Positions 30,253 through 40,025 of a stretch of 64,000 bases of DNA are shown here, piece after piece. Every line of letters starts with the position of its first letter. Position 1 is the first letter of the stretch. The stretch comes from Massilia aurea (GTDB taxonomy: Bacteria > Pseudomonadota > Gammaproteobacteria > Burkholderiales > Burkholderiaceae_D): the NCBI RefSeq assembly GCF_014200505.1, contig NZ_JACHBX010000001.1, forward strand, positions 1,798,001-1,862,000, written 5' to 3'. A model generated the notes under the pieces. The model did not search any database and had not been told where the DNA came from. It was given only the letters and a program-made list of their open reading frames with translations. Made by a program: the position numbers and the translations under genes.

Positions 30253-30367
30253 CAATTAGGGTCAGAGTCGAATTGTTTGACAACTTTTCAAAATAGAGCG
30301 GCCTCAATAATATGAGGCCGCTTTTTTAATGGGAAATTGCCCAATAATTCTACTCTGACCCTAATTG
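30253..30367. repeat. Inverted pair of TTAGGGTCAGAGT repeats around a terminator (copies 2 and 3)
   Basis: Copy 2 (30253-30289, plus) and copy 3 (30332-30367, minus) face each other and enclose a strong hairpin, making a 115-bp element with inverted ends (CAATTAGGGTCAGAGTCGAA and its inverse TCTACTCTGACCCTAATTG). The structure resembles a miniature, non-autonomous element; no gene lies within it. Confidence 0.8.
30298..30327 (+). terminator. Rho-independent terminator inside the repeat element
   Basis: A 9-bp perfect stem GCGGCCTCA / TGAGGCCGC with a six-base loop is followed by TTTTTT. It lies 141 bases past the ppsR stop and is oriented to end that transcript. Confidence 0.85.
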
Positions 30368-30516
30368 CAAATAAACTGATTAGAACTCAGGAATTAAGTT
30401 GGGAGGGCTTGCGCGATAAATCGGAGGTGCTGCCCGGCGATGATTGGCCAAGCGGCCGTCGACGCGTGGCAACTATAGTCCGGCCGACAATTAAAGCGAA
30501 GCGGGCTGGCAATGAA
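30368..30516. other. Spacer between two repeat elements
   Basis: About 150 bp between facing repeat elements. A plus-strand frame across it reads ELSWEGLRDKSEVLPGDDW and then an arginine-rich stretch, which I cannot match to a family. No start signal supports a gene; it may be a piece of older coding sequence split by the repeats. Confidence 0.3.
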
Positions 30517-30631
30517 CAATTAGGGTCAGAGTCGAATTGTTTGACAACTTTCTCGAAAAAAACACCCTCAATAAGATGGGGCTGCTTATTCGAAGATAAA
30601 TTGCTCAATAATTCTACTCTGACCCTAATTG
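30517..30631. repeat. Second inverted pair of TTAGGGTCAGAGT repeats (copies 4 and 5)
   Basis: Copy 4 (30517-30552, plus) and copy 5 (30598-30631, minus) enclose 45 bp of different sequence. The element has the same length (115 bp) as the first inverted pair. Confidence 0.8.
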
Positions 30632-30648
30632 TTAGAGCTCAGTAAAAA

Positions 30649-30684
30649 GGAAATTGCCCAACAATTCTACTCTGACCCTAATTG
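30649..30684 (-). repeat. TTAGGGTCAGAGT repeat, copy 6
   Basis: A sixth 36-bp unit, inverted, beginning GGAAATTGCCCAACAATTC and ending CTCTGACCCTAATTG. It lies 20 bases from the stop of the EAL gene. Confidence 0.82.
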
Positions 30685-30703
30685 TTGGGCTATTGCGTGG
30701 GGG

Positions 30704-31900
30704 TTAGAAGTATTGGCGCCAGTCGCTCAGCCAGGCGGGGAATGCCGTGGCGGGCATGGGATTGGCGATGTGGTAGCCCTGGGCGTAGGTGCAGCCGAGG
30801 GCTTGCAGGAAGTCCCAGTCGCGGCGGGTTTCGACGCCGACGGCGACCGACTTGCGGTCCAGGCTGTGGGCCAGGCTCAGGCAGGAGCGCAGGAGCGTGC
30901 TCAGCGGCAAGCGGCGTGAGGCGCCGTCGACGAAGCTGCGGTCGATCTTCAGTTCGGTGAACGGGATACGCGCCAGCAGCTGCAGGTTTGAGCGACCGGT
31001 GCCGTAGTCGTCGATGGCCAGCCCAAAACCCATCATCCGCAGCCGGACCAGGCGCTCGATGAAGTCGGGGTCCGTGTTCAGCACTGACGATTCCGAGATC
31101 TCGAAGGTCACGTCGGTGGCGTCGACCCCGTGGCGCTCGAGGCACGCCGACATCTGGCGCACGAACGCGGGATGGGCCAGCGTCTCGGAGGCGATGTTCA
31201 GCGAGATCGGGATCGCGATGTCCTGATGCTGCAACCAGCGCTGGCGCTCGACCGACAACTCGATCATGCTCCAGTCGAGAAAGTCGATGCGGCCGCTCTC
31301 GCCCAGCGCATCGACGAACGAGGCCGGCCCCAGCACGCCATGTTCCGGATGATTCCAGCGTGCGAATACCTCCAGGCCTTTGACCTGCCCCGTCGCCAGC
31401 TCGATCTTGGGCTGGAAGTACGGCTCGAACTGGCGCTTTTGCAGGCCGATGCCCACTTGCTGGAACGTGAAGCGCGGCTCGGCTGGCGTCTGGGCGAAGC
31501 GCGGCAATGGCGTGTAGTTCTCCAGCACCGGCTTGAGCGTCACGGCGGTCACCGGGCGGGCGATGGCGCCCAGCAGCTCGATGCCGAAGGCTTCGGCCAG
31601 CGTCTCGACTGAAAACAGCAGGCCAGCCGGCTGCGCGCCGGTGACGATCAGGCGCGCGGCGCACTGGATCTCGCCCAGGCGCCGCAGCAGCGTCAAGCCA
31701 TCCATGCCAGGCAGGTCGAGGTCGATCAGCGCGACGTTGACGCGGGGCGTCGCCCCGGCGTCCAGCGCCTGCAGCGCAGCCGCGCCGTCGGCGACGTCGG
31801 TGACCTGGCCGGCGCCGAGTTGCCCCAGCAGTGCGACCAGCGCCCGGCGCTCGGAAAGGTCGGCTTGCGCCACCAGAAAATGCAAATGCGCGATATCCAT
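30704..31900 (-). CDS. Receiver-EAL domain protein with altered receiver
   Basis: 398 residues: an N-terminal receiver-like domain (1-125) and a C-terminal EAL domain (about 145-390) of the c-di-GMP phosphodiesterase family. In the receiver the acceptor-like Asp60 (IDLDLPGMDG) and Thr87 remain, but the acidic pair is reduced to Asp14 and the invariant lysine is Arg115. The EAL signature reads EVF (Glu177); Asn235, Glu267, Asp297-Asp298 (IDDYGTG), Lys318, Glu357 and Gln374 are kept, so hydrolysis of c-di-GMP is still plausible. It follows the TrmH gene on the same strand. Confidence 0.85.
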   Translation of the reverse strand: MDIAHLHFLVAQADLSERRALVALLGQLGAGQVTDVADGAAALQALDAGATPRVNVALIDLDLPGMDGLTLLRRLGEIQCAARLIVTGAQPAGLLFSVETLAEAFGIELLGAIARPVTAVTLKPVLENYTPLPRFAQTPAEPRFTFQQVGIGLQKRQFEPYFQPKIELATGQVKGLEVFARWNHPEHGVLGPASFVDALGESGRIDFLDWSMIELSVERQRWLQHQDIAIPISLNIASETLAHPAFVRQMSACLERHGVDATDVTFEISESSVLNTDPDFIERLVRLRMMGFGLAIDDYGTGRSNLQLLARIPFTELKIDRSFVDGASRRLPLSTLLRSCLSLAHSLDRKSVAVGVETRRDWDFLQALGCTYAQGYHIANPMPATAFPAWLSDWRQYF

Positions 31901-31950
31901 CGTTACTCCACGTTACAAGCCGCTAGCCTACTGGATGGCGCTGGCGCCGT

Positions 31951-32745
31951 CTATGCCTGCAATGCCTGCTGCTGGCGCAGGCCTTCAAAGAAGCACACGG
32001 CGGCGCAGGCGGCGACATTGAGCGACTCGACCTGCCCCAGATGCGGCACCGCGACGCGGTGCGTGGCCAGCTCCAGCACCTCGGTCGAGACGCCCTGCCC
32101 TTCGTGCCCCAGCACCCACGCCACCGGGTCGCGCAGGTCCAGCGTGTACAGGCCTTCGGCCGCATAGCCGCTGGTGGCCAGCACCGGGATCTGCGCCGTG
32201 CGCACCAGGTCCGGCAATTCGACGTGCTCGAAAATCTCGAGCACGAAGTGCGCGCCCATCGCCGCGCGCAGGACTTTCGGCGACCAGCAGAATGCGGTGC
32301 CTGGACTGCAGTACACCTGCTTGACGCCGGCGGCGGCAGCGCTGCGCAGGATCGAGCCGACGTTGCCCGGGTCCTGCACGCCATCGAGCAGCACGCTGGC
32401 CATCACCAGCGCCGGTGGCGTTGCCGGCTGCGGCGTGTCGATCACGAACAGCAGATGCACGCCATGCTCGACCTGGCTGACAGCGTTGAACAGCGCATCG
32501 GGCAGCGCCGTCACCGGCGCGTTCACGGCGCCGCAGCGCGCGACGATGGCCTGCACCTCGGCGTTGCCCAGCGCGCCCTCGGACACCACGCAGTGGCGCG
32601 GTGCACCGCGCAGGTCGAGCCAGGTCTGGCACAGGTGCACGCCATCGAGCAGGCTGTGCCCAGCCTTGCGACGGGCCTGCGAGCTGGTGGCCAGCGCCTT
32701 GATCTCTTTATAAAACGCGTTGTCGCGCGAGGTGATGGTCTTCAT
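31951..32745 (-). CDS. TrmH/SpoU-family RNA 2'-O-methyltransferase
   Basis: Methylates a ribose of tRNA or rRNA with S-adenosylmethionine. It has 264 residues: an N-terminal substrate-binding domain, then the knotted SPOUT fold with [30 protein letters not shown] and [18 protein letters not shown]. The exact target nucleotide is not predictable; it is of the general 23S rRNA/tRNA type. It overlaps rnhB by four bases, so the two are coupled. Confidence 0.9.
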   Translation of the reverse strand: MKTITSRDNAFYKEIKALATSSQARRKAGHSLLDGVHLCQTWLDLRGAPRHCVVSEGALGNAEVQAIVARCGAVNAPVTALPDALFNAVSQVEHGVHLLFVIDTPQPATPPALVMASVLLDGVQDPGNVGSILRSAAAAGVKQVYCSPGTAFCWSPKVLRAAMGAHFVLEIFEHVELPDLVRTAQIPVLATSGYAAEGLYTLDLRDPVAWVLGHEGQGVSTEVLELATHRVAVPHLGQVESLNVAACAAVCFFEGLRQQQALQA

Positions 32746-33410
32746 GGGTTCACCACATCGCCAACCATGGCGCCAAACAGGTCTGTCTGCAGCATCTCGC
32801 GCACCGGTGCAAACGAGCGGCGGTGCGCCGGCGACGGCCCGTGGGCGCCCAGGCGCTCCAGGTGCAGCGCGGTGCCGTAGCCCTTGTGCTGATCGAACCC
32901 GTATTGCGGATACTGTTCGTGCAGCTGTACCAGCGCCGCGTCGCGCGCCGTTTTGGCCAGGATCGACGCGGCCGAAATCGCATTGACCTTGTCGTCGCCC
33001 TTGACGATCGCGTGCGCGCGCACCGTCAGCTCGGGACAGCGGTTGCCGTCGATAAGCGCGATGGTCGGCGCATGCTGCAGCGCCTCCACCGCGCGGCGCA
33101 TCGCCAGCATCGTCGCCTGCAGGATGTTGATGCTGTCGATTTCTTCACACGAGCATTCGGCCACTGCCCAGGCCAGCGCCTGGGCACGGATCAGCGGCGC
33201 GAGTTCGTCGCGCCGCGCGGCGGTCAGCTTCTTTGAATCCCGCAGCCCATCGATCGGACGGCGCGGATCGAGGATGACGGCGGCCGCAAACACGGGCCCT
33301 GCCAGCGGGCCACGCCCGGCTTCATCGACGCCGCACACGATGTCCAGTGCGGTGAACGGCCGGCCCCTGGTGGGCAGGCCGGGATACAGATTGATTCTGG
33401 TTTTTGTCAT
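32742..33410 (-). CDS. rnhB: Ribonuclease HII
   Basis: Endonuclease that cuts RNA in RNA-DNA hybrids, including single ribonucleotides. It has 222 residues. The first acidic pair lies in [20 protein letters not shown]; the third acidic residue is in [26 protein letters not shown] is intact. The gene overlaps lpxB by four bases, the conserved lpxB-rnhB order. Confidence 0.97.
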   Translation of the reverse strand: MTKTRINLYPGLPTRGRPFTALDIVCGVDEAGRGPLAGPVFAAAVILDPRRPIDGLRDSKKLTAARRDELAPLIRAQALAWAVAECSCEEIDSINILQATMLAMRRAVEALQHAPTIALIDGNRCPELTVRAHAIVKGDDKVNAISAASILAKTARDAALVQLHEQYPQYGFDQHKGYGTALHLERLGAHGPSPAHRRSFAPVREMLQTDLFGAMVGDVVNP

Positions 33411-34609
33411 CTACGTGTTCCGGGCGCCGTGCGCCCGATAATCTGCAGCACCGCCTGCGCGCTCTCTTCGGCGCTGTTGCGCAGCAAGCTGTGGTGCATG
33501 TCGAGGAAGCGCTGCGCCAGGCGCTCGCGCCCTGCGGTGTCTTGCAGCTGGCGCCAGACGGCGTCGGCCAGTGCTTCGGGCGTGGCCGCATGCTGCAGCA
33601 GCTCGGGCACGACAAATTCGCGCGCCAGGATGTTCGGCAAGCCGATCCACGGCTGGTAACCCATGTGCCGCATGATTTCCCACGAGGCGCGCATGACCTT
33701 GTAGGCGATGACCATCGGCTTCTTGAATAGTGCCACTTCCAGCGTGGCCGTGCCGGAGGCGACCAGCACCGCGTCGGCGGCGGCAATGGCCGTGTGCGAG
33801 CCTTCGGCAGTCACGATCAGCTCCACGCCCTGCAGGCCGGCTGCGGTGACGATCTGGTCGAAGTACGCCCGCTGGCGTTCGCCAACCATCGGCACGACAA
33901 AGCGCAGGCCGGGATCGCGCGCCGCCAGCAGCTGCACGGCGCGCACGAACGCCTCGGCCAGGTATTTCAGTTCGCCCATGCGGCTGCCCGGCATGACGGT
34001 AACGACGCGCGCGTCAAGCGGCAACCCCAGTGCGCGGCGCGCAGCCGCCACGTCAGGCGCCAGCGGAATCGTCTCGGCCAGCGGGTGCCCGATATACGTC
34101 ACCGGCACGCCCGCCGCACGGTAGATCGCTTCTTCGAACGGGAAGATCACGAGCATGTGCGACACGGCGCGCTGGATCTTCTTGATGCGGCCACCGCGCC
34201 AGGCCCAGATCTGCGGCCCGATGAAGTGCACCGTCGGGATGCCAGCGGCGCGCAACTGCTCTTCGAGGCCCAGGTTGAAGCCGGGGTAGTCGGCGCCGAT
34301 GAAGGCAGCCGGCCGTTCGGCGATCAGCCGATCGCGCAGGCGACTCTGGATGCCCTTGAGTTCACGGTAGCGGGGAATGACTTCGAACAGGCCGCGCACG
34401 GTCAGCAGGTCCATCGGGACGTCGCTGACCATGCCCTGCTCGATCATGCGCGGCCCACCGATGCCGTGGAAGCGCGCTTGTGGCAGATGCGGGCGCAGAC
34501 CGGCCAGCAGGCGCGCCGCCAGCATGTCGCCGGACGCTTCGCCCGCCACCAGGGCCAGCGACACGTCGCGGGCCGCGGCGGACGGCACGCCGTCAGCGAA
34601 CGATGCCAC
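33407..34609 (-). CDS. lpxB: Lipid-A-disaccharide synthase
   Basis: Joins UDP-diacylglucosamine and lipid X to make the lipid A disaccharide. It is 400 residues, a GT19 enzyme. Family blocks: [62 protein letters not shown], and [15 protein letters not shown]. It overlaps lpxA by 17 bases and rnhB by four, in the middle of the envelope operon. Confidence 0.97.
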   Translation of the reverse strand: MASFADGVPSAAARDVSLALVAGEASGDMLAARLLAGLRPHLPQARFHGIGGPRMIEQGMVSDVPMDLLTVRGLFEVIPRYRELKGIQSRLRDRLIAERPAAFIGADYPGFNLGLEEQLRAAGIPTVHFIGPQIWAWRGGRIKKIQRAVSHMLVIFPFEEAIYRAAGVPVTYIGHPLAETIPLAPDVAAARRALGLPLDARVVTVMPGSRMGELKYLAEAFVRAVQLLAARDPGLRFVVPMVGERQRAYFDQIVTAAGLQGVELIVTAEGSHTAIAAADAVLVASGTATLEVALFKKPMVIAYKVMRASWEIMRHMGYQPWIGLPNILAREFVVPELLQHAATPEALADAVWRQLQDTAGRERLAQRFLDMHHSLLRNSAEESAQAVLQIIGRTAPGTRR

Positions 34610-35381
34610 GGCTCGCGGTGCCGAGGAAATCGCGCAGCAGGCGAATGTCGTTTGCGGCTGCCGGCAGACGGTCTTCTTCGGCCTGCAACGCGGCTTTCGA
34701 TTCTTCGAGCGTCAGGCCGTTCCGGTACAGCAGCTTGTAGGCGCTGCGGATGCCATCGAGCTGCTCGCGCGTGAAGCCGCGGCGCTTGAGGCCTTCAAGA
34801 TTGACGCCGCGCGCACCGGCCGGATTGCCCGACACCAGCACGTACGGCGGCACGTCCTGCGTCAGGCTCGTGTACATGCCGATGAACGCGTGGGCGCCGA
34901 TCTTGCAGAACTGGTGCACGCCGACAAAGCCGGACAGGATCGCCCAGTCGCCCACGTGCACGTGGCCCGCCAGTTGCGCATTGTTCGAGAAGATCGTGTT
35001 GCTGCCCACCTGGCAGTCGTGCGCCAGGTGCACGTACGCCGAAATCCAGTTGTCGTTGCCCAGGCGCGTGACGCCTTCATCCTGCACCGTGCCCAGGTTG
35101 AAGCTGACGAATTCACGCACCGTGTTGCGGTCGCCCACTTCCAGCCGGGTCGGCTCGCCCTGCCACTTTTTATCCTGTGGCGCAGCGCCAATGGAGCAGA
35201 ACTGGAAGAACTTGTTGTCCTTGCCGATGGTCGTGTGGCCGTCGATGACGACGTGCGGGCCGATCACGGTGCCGGCATCGATGCGCACGTTCGGGCCGAC
35301 GATCGAGTAGGCCCCGACTTCGACCGAGCTGTCGAGCTGCGCCTGCGGATCGACGATCGCGGTTGGATGAATCTTGCTCAT
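34593..35381 (-). CDS. lpxA: UDP-N-acetylglucosamine O-acyltransferase
   Basis: First lipid A enzyme, a trimeric left-handed beta-helix built from hexapeptide repeats. 262 residues from MSKIHPTAIVDP. The catalytic histidine region reads YVHLAHDCQVGSNTIFSNNA and the C-terminal helical part begins EGLKRRGFTREQLDGIR. ATG at 35381 has an AGGAG site; the GTG directly before it is rejected. The gene lies nine bases after fabZ. Confidence 0.98.
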   Translation of the reverse strand: MSKIHPTAIVDPQAQLDSSVEVGAYSIVGPNVRIDAGTVIGPHVVIDGHTTIGKDNKFFQFCSIGAAPQDKKWQGEPTRLEVGDRNTVREFVSFNLGTVQDEGVTRLGNDNWISAYVHLAHDCQVGSNTIFSNNAQLAGHVHVGDWAILSGFVGVHQFCKIGAHAFIGMYTSLTQDVPPYVLVSGNPAGARGVNLEGLKRRGFTREQLDGIRSAYKLLYRNGLTLEESKAALQAEEDRLPAAANDIRLLRDFLGTASRGIVR

Positions 35382-35390
35382 CACGTCTCC

Positions 35391-35903
35391 TTACTCGGGC
35401 GTGGATGCAGCCGGTGCCGCCCCGGCGCCTTTCATCGGCGCTTCGGCGGCGCCCCGGATCGTGCACATCAAATCGCCTTCGACGGCGACCTTGCCGTCGA
35501 CCGTGGCGACGGCCTTGTACTTCCAGATGCCGCGCGAGACGCGCACGATTTCGACTTCCATGCGCAGCTGGTCGCCCGGCTCCACCGGCCGCTTGAAGCG
35601 CGCATTGTCGATGCCGACGAAGTACACGACCGAGTTTTCGTCCGGCTTGACGCCCATCGTCATGAACGACAGGATGGCCGCGGTCTGCGCCATCGCTTCG
35701 ATCATCAGCACACCCGGCATCACCGGCTTGTGCGGGAAGTGGCCGTTGAAAAATTCTTCGTTGATCGTGACGTTCTTGATCGCGACGATGCGCTTGCCCA
35801 GTTCGACATCCAGCACGCGGTCAACCAGCAGCAGCGGATAACGGTGCGGCAGGTATTCCTTGATCTGGTTGATGTCGAGGGTGGTGAGTTCTGGCGTAGT
35901 CAT
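35391..35903 (-). CDS. fabZ: 3-hydroxyacyl-ACP dehydratase FabZ
   Basis: Hot-dog-fold dehydratase of fatty acid elongation. 170 residues from [10 protein letters not shown], somewhat longer than usual because of an alanine/proline-rich C-terminal tail of about 20 residues. The core [19 protein letters not shown] and the active-site helix [20 protein letters not shown] are intact. The ATG overlaps the lpxD stop (ATGA). The longer open frame upstream is the lpxD sequence in another frame. Confidence 0.97.
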   Translation of the reverse strand: MTTPELTTLDINQIKEYLPHRYPLLLVDRVLDVELGKRIVAIKNVTINEEFFNGHFPHKPVMPGVLMIEAMAQTAAILSFMTMGVKPDENSVVYFVGIDNARFKRPVEPGDQLRMEVEIVRVSRGIWKYKAVATVDGKVAVEGDLMCTIRGAAEAPMKGAGAAPAASTPE

Positions 35904-36952
35904 TGTTGTTGTTCTGTGAGGGTTTTGATGGTTTTCTCGAGCGCGCGCAGTTTTTCGCGCATCGAGCCCAGGTTGCGCACGATCGCGGCGCTGCGTTCCC
36001 ATTCGGCGTTCTTGGCCAGCGGGTAAAAGCCCGTGTACTGGCCCGGTTCGAGCACCGAGCGCGAGACCATGCTGCCCGATGAGATATGCACATTATCGGC
36101 GATCTCGAGGTGGCCCAGCACCATGGCGGCGCCGCCGAACGTGCAGCGGCTGCCGATCTTCGCGCTGCCGGCCACGCCGACGCAGCCGGCCATCGCGGTG
36201 TGCGCGCCGATGCGGGTGTTGTGGCCGATCTGGATCTGGTTGTCGAGCTTGACGCCGTCTTCGATGATCGTGTCTTCAAGTGCGCCACGGTCGATCGTCG
36301 TGTTGGCGCCGATGTCGACATCGTCGCCGATCAGCACACGGCCGGTCTGCGGAATCTTGATGTACACGCCGCCCTCGTTGGCAAAGCCGAAGCCGTCGGT
36401 GCCGATCACGGCGCCCGAATGCAGGATGCCCCGCTTGCCGATCTGGCAGCCGGCGTGGAACGTCACGTTCGCAAACAGGTGCGTGCCTTCGCCGATGACG
36501 GCGTTGCGCCCGACGTAGCAGCCGGCGTCGATGACGGCCTGCGCCCCAATCACGGCGCCGTCATCGATCGTCACGTGCGGCCCAATGTGGGCGCTCGGAT
36601 CGATCACGGCGGACTCCGCAACGACAGCGCTCGGGTGTACGCCTGCGGGCGGCACATGGTCGGTCAGCGATGCGAAATACTGCGCCGCGCGGGCGAAGTA
36701 TGCGTAAGGGTTGGTGGTGACGATGCGCGCGCCTTCATAGGTCGCGGCCACCGTCGGGTCGTCCAGCGGCGACAGGATCAGGGCCGCGGCCCCGCTTTGC
36801 GCCGCCAGTGCGCGCAGCTTGCTGTTGGAGAGGAAGCTGATGTGCGAAGCGCCGGCCGTGTCCAGGGGAGCAATCGCCGTAACCTCGAGGTTCGGGTCGC
36901 CCACCAGCTGTCCGCCGAAGCGCTCGACCAAATCGCCTAGTCGAATGCCCAT
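35900..36952 (-). CDS. lpxD: UDP-3-O-acylglucosamine N-acyltransferase
   Basis: Third lipid A enzyme, 350 residues: an N-terminal uridine-binding domain ([18 protein letters not shown]), a hexapeptide-repeat beta-helix with [20 protein letters not shown], catalytic [20 protein letters not shown], and a C-terminal helix rich in charge. Coupled to fabZ by a four-base overlap. It follows skp, the standard order. Confidence 0.97.
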   Translation of the reverse strand: MGIRLGDLVERFGGQLVGDPNLEVTAIAPLDTAGASHISFLSNSKLRALAAQSGAAALILSPLDDPTVAATYEGARIVTTNPYAYFARAAQYFASLTDHVPPAGVHPSAVVAESAVIDPSAHIGPHVTIDDGAVIGAQAVIDAGCYVGRNAVIGEGTHLFANVTFHAGCQIGKRGILHSGAVIGTDGFGFANEGGVYIKIPQTGRVLIGDDVDIGANTTIDRGALEDTIIEDGVKLDNQIQIGHNTRIGAHTAMAGCVGVAGSAKIGSRCTFGGAAMVLGHLEIADNVHISSGSMVSRSVLEPGQYTGFYPLAKNAEWERSAAIVRNLGSMREKLRALEKTIKTLTEQQQ

Positions 36953-37009
36953 CTCGGTCTTTCAGTGTGAGTCAAAATCGGTAAAGCAGGAAAACACTGC
37001 CGACAGGTG

Positions 37010-37555
37010 TTATTTGTCGAGCAGCTTGAGGATCTTGTCGGTGATGTCCACGCGTGGATTCACCCACGCCGCTTCAACCAGCACGGCGTCAAGCTTTTCG
37101 GCTTCAGCGTACTGCTCGACGAGCTTGTAGGCCTTCTGCGCGATCGCGGCGCGTTCTTCGTTCTTGCGCTGCTGCAGGTCTTCCTGGAACTCGCGCTGCA
37201 TGCGTTCGACGTCTTTCTGCATGTTGAACAGCTCGCGCGCGCGGCGCGTGCGTTCCAGCTCGGCCAGGCTGCTGCCTTCGGCATCGAACTTCTCGGACGC
37301 GCCCTTGAACTTGCCGACCATCTCTTCGACGGCCTTCTGACGCTTGGAGAACTCCGCCGCCAGCTTGGCGTCGGCCGCCTTGGCCATCTTGGAGTCGGTC
37401 ATCAGGCGCTCGGTGTAGACAAAGCCGATGCGGCCCGTCGCCACCTGCGCCTGCGCCTGTGCCAGCGGCGACGCGCACATTGCGGCCAGCAGCAAGGCTG
37501 GCGCCACGGTGGGCTTGAAGCCGTCAGGCAGCGAGGCAATCAGATTTTTCAACAT
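37010..37555 (-). CDS. skp: OmpH/Skp-family periplasmic chaperone
   Basis: Periplasmic holdase for unfolded outer-membrane proteins. 181 residues, with a signal peptide ending near residue 36 (AQAQAQ), a short body IGFVYTERLMTDSKMAK and a long charged coiled coil (about 60-145). It stands between bamA and lpxD, the conserved location. Confidence 0.94.
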   Translation of the reverse strand: MLKNLIASLPDGFKPTVAPALLLAAMCASPLAQAQAQVATGRIGFVYTERLMTDSKMAKAADAKLAAEFSKRQKAVEEMVGKFKGASEKFDAEGSSLAELERTRRARELFNMQKDVERMQREFQEDLQQRKNEERAAIAQKAYKLVEQYAEAEKLDAVLVEAAWVNPRVDITDKILKLLDK

Positions 37556-37595
37556 AAAGTCTCTCGCAATCGTTCTTCAGGACGCAGTGGGCCGG

Positions 37596-39944
37596 TCAGA
37601 AGCCGGTACCCATCTGGAACTGGAAGCGCTCCAGGCGGTCACCCGGCAGCGAATTCAGCGGCTTAGCATAACTCAACTTGAGCGGACCGACCGGGGAAAT
37701 CCAGGACAGACCGATACCGGCCGAGTAGCGGAACTCGCCGAAGCGGATCTTCGCGTCCTCCTGGAACACCTGGCCGCCGTCGGCGAAGGTGAACCAGCGC
37801 AGGCTGCGGTCGGTGCCGCTGCCCGGGAACGGGAACTGCAGTTCGGCGTTGGCGATGATGCGCTTCGAGCCGCCGATCGCATCGTAGTAACGCTGGTCGA
37901 CCACGCCGAGCGACGAGCTCTCGTAGCCGCGCACCGAACCAATGCCGCCGGCATAGAAGTTCTTGAAGACCGGGTAGGCGCTGCCGCCAATGCCCTTGCC
38001 GTAATCGAACTCGCCGCGCAGGGCCAGCGTCATCCAGCGCGTGACTGGCTTCCACCACTGGTGTTCGTACACGAGGCGGTAGTACTTGGCGTCGCCGATC
38101 GCATCGATTTCGAAGTTGGCGCGCTGGAAGCGGCCGCGGCTCGGGGTCACGGCGCTGTCGCGCGTGTCGCGGCCCCACGCCACCGTCAATGGAATCGCAT
38201 TGGTGGTGGCCGAACCGACACCGCTGGCAGGGCCGCCGTTCTGGCGCACGAAGGTCTGGTAGATGCTTGGCGACGATTCGTCGGTTTCCAGTTCGGTGCG
38301 TTCCAGGCCGGCGCCGAAGTAGACGGTGTCGGACTCGGAGAACGGCACGCCGAAGGTCATGTTGCCACCGGTCTGACGCACCGTGTACGAACCGATGTTC
38401 AGCGCCGGTGGGCGCGAGGTGCGCAGGTACAGCGAGAACGCGCGCGAGACGCCGTCGTCGGTGAAGTACGGATTGGTCTGCGAGAACGCGATCGTCCGGT
38501 TGTACTTGCTCGTATTGAGCTCGATGCCGACCGTGTTGCCGCTGCCGGCGAAGTTGGCCTGCGAGATCGACGCGGTGAACGTGAACTTCTCGGACTGCGA
38601 GAAGGCGCCACCGATCATGAAGTTACCCGTCGGTTTTTCTTCGACCGCGATGTTCACGTCGACCTGGTCGGACGTGCCTGGCGACTCGGGCGTTTCAACC
38701 TTCACGTCCTTGAAGTAGCCGAGGCGGTCGACGCGGTCACGCGAGAGCTTGACGCGATTGGCGTCGTACCACGAGCTCTCGAACTGGCGGAATTCGCGGC
38801 GGATGACTTCATCGCGGGTGACCGTGTTACCGGAGATGTTCATGTGACGCACATACGCGCGCTTGCCCGGATCGACGAAGAACGTGAAGGCCACTTCACG
38901 CTTCTCGCGGTTCAGTTCCGGGTTGGCCGTGACGTTGGCGAACGCGTAGCCGAAGGTGCCCAGGCGATCGGAGATCAGCTTGTTGGTGCCCTCTTGCAGG
39001 TCGCCCACGTAGGTCTTGCCCGGCTGGAGCAGGATCAGCTGCTTGAGCTCTTCTTCGCGGCCGAACATTTCGCCTTCGAGCTTGACGCTCGAGACGGTGT
39101 ACTGCTCGCCTTCGGTGATGTTGAGCGTCAGGTAGATGTCGCGCTTGTCCGGCGTGATCGACACTTGGGTCGATTCGACGTTGGCTTCGAGGTAGCCATG
39201 ATTGAGGTACCACGACTTGATCTTTTCCAGGTCGCCGGTCAGCTTCTGCTTGGAGTACTGGTCGGCCTTGGAGTACCAGGTGAACCAGCCCGACGGGCGC
39301 AGTTCGAGCAACTGGCGCAGCTCTTTGTCGCTGAACGCCTTGTTGCCGATGATGTTGATGCCCTTGATCTTGGCGACATCGCCTTCGTCCACATTGAACA
39401 TGATCGTGACGCGATTGCGTTCGATCGGGGTCACGGTGGTGGTGATCTTGACGCCATACAGGCCATGCGACAGGTACTGGCGCTTGAGTTCCTGCTCGGC
39501 GCGGTCGACCGACGCCTTGTCGAAGATCTTGGTCTGGGCCACGCCGATTTCGGATAGCGCCTTGACCAGCATGTCTTTTTCGAATTCCTTGGTGCCCGTG
39601 AAGTCGACCGACGAAATCGCCGGACGCTCTTCGACCAGCACGACCAGCACGCCGTTTTCTTCTTCGAGGCGGATGTCCTTGAAGAAGCCGGTGGCGTACA
39701 ACGCCTTGATCGCGCTCGAGGCCTTGACGTCGTCGAAGGTCTCGCCCACGCGCACCGGCAGGTAGCTGAACACGGTGCCTGCCTCGGTACGCTGGATGCC
39801 CTCGACCCGGATGTCCTTGACGACGAACGGGTTGACGGCCATGGCATTATTTGCGTACAGCGTGGCGCACAGCGCCACGACGGCGGAGCCAATCAGGCTG
39901 CGGCGAATGAACGGCAAGGCGAAACGATCTTGTTGTGATTTCAT
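37596..39944 (-). CDS. bamA: Outer membrane protein assembly factor BamA
   Basis: Central barrel of the BAM complex. 782 residues from MKSQQDRFALP: signal peptide ending near ANNAMA, five POTRA repeats (first begins PFVVKDIRVEGIQRTEAGTV), and a 16-strand barrel with the VRGY-type lid motif IGSVRGYESSSLG and terminal FQFQMGTGF. An in-frame ATG at 39968 would add eight residues; neither start has a clear ribosome site, and the shorter one gives the more normal signal peptide. Confidence 0.97.
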   Translation of the reverse strand: MKSQQDRFALPFIRRSLIGSAVVALCATLYANNAMAVNPFVVKDIRVEGIQRTEAGTVFSYLPVRVGETFDDVKASSAIKALYATGFFKDIRLEEENGVLVVLVEERPAISSVDFTGTKEFEKDMLVKALSEIGVAQTKIFDKASVDRAEQELKRQYLSHGLYGVKITTTVTPIERNRVTIMFNVDEGDVAKIKGINIIGNKAFSDKELRQLLELRPSGWFTWYSKADQYSKQKLTGDLEKIKSWYLNHGYLEANVESTQVSITPDKRDIYLTLNITEGEQYTVSSVKLEGEMFGREEELKQLILLQPGKTYVGDLQEGTNKLISDRLGTFGYAFANVTANPELNREKREVAFTFFVDPGKRAYVRHMNISGNTVTRDEVIRREFRQFESSWYDANRVKLSRDRVDRLGYFKDVKVETPESPGTSDQVDVNIAVEEKPTGNFMIGGAFSQSEKFTFTASISQANFAGSGNTVGIELNTSKYNRTIAFSQTNPYFTDDGVSRAFSLYLRTSRPPALNIGSYTVRQTGGNMTFGVPFSESDTVYFGAGLERTELETDESSPSIYQTFVRQNGGPASGVGSATTNAIPLTVAWGRDTRDSAVTPSRGRFQRANFEIDAIGDAKYYRLVYEHQWWKPVTRWMTLALRGEFDYGKGIGGSAYPVFKNFYAGGIGSVRGYESSSLGVVDQRYYDAIGGSKRIIANAELQFPFPGSGTDRSLRWFTFADGGQVFQEDAKIRFGEFRYSAGIGLSWISPVGPLKLSYAKPLNSLPGDRLERFQFQMGTGF

Positions 39945-40025
39945 TGGCTGGATCAAAGGGTCACTCATTTGGACAACGATTGCTTGGTGATTTGACTGGG
40001 CTCCCGGGGAGCGAACCGCGGGCGG

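Noticed and set aside
30158..30684. CRISPR array or complete insertion sequence
   Set aside because: Repeats alternate in orientation and spacing is irregular, unlike CRISPR; there is no transposase gene.
37428..39557. Plus-strand open frame of 709 codons opposite bamA
   Set aside because: Antisense shadow; BamA is unmistakable on the minus strand.
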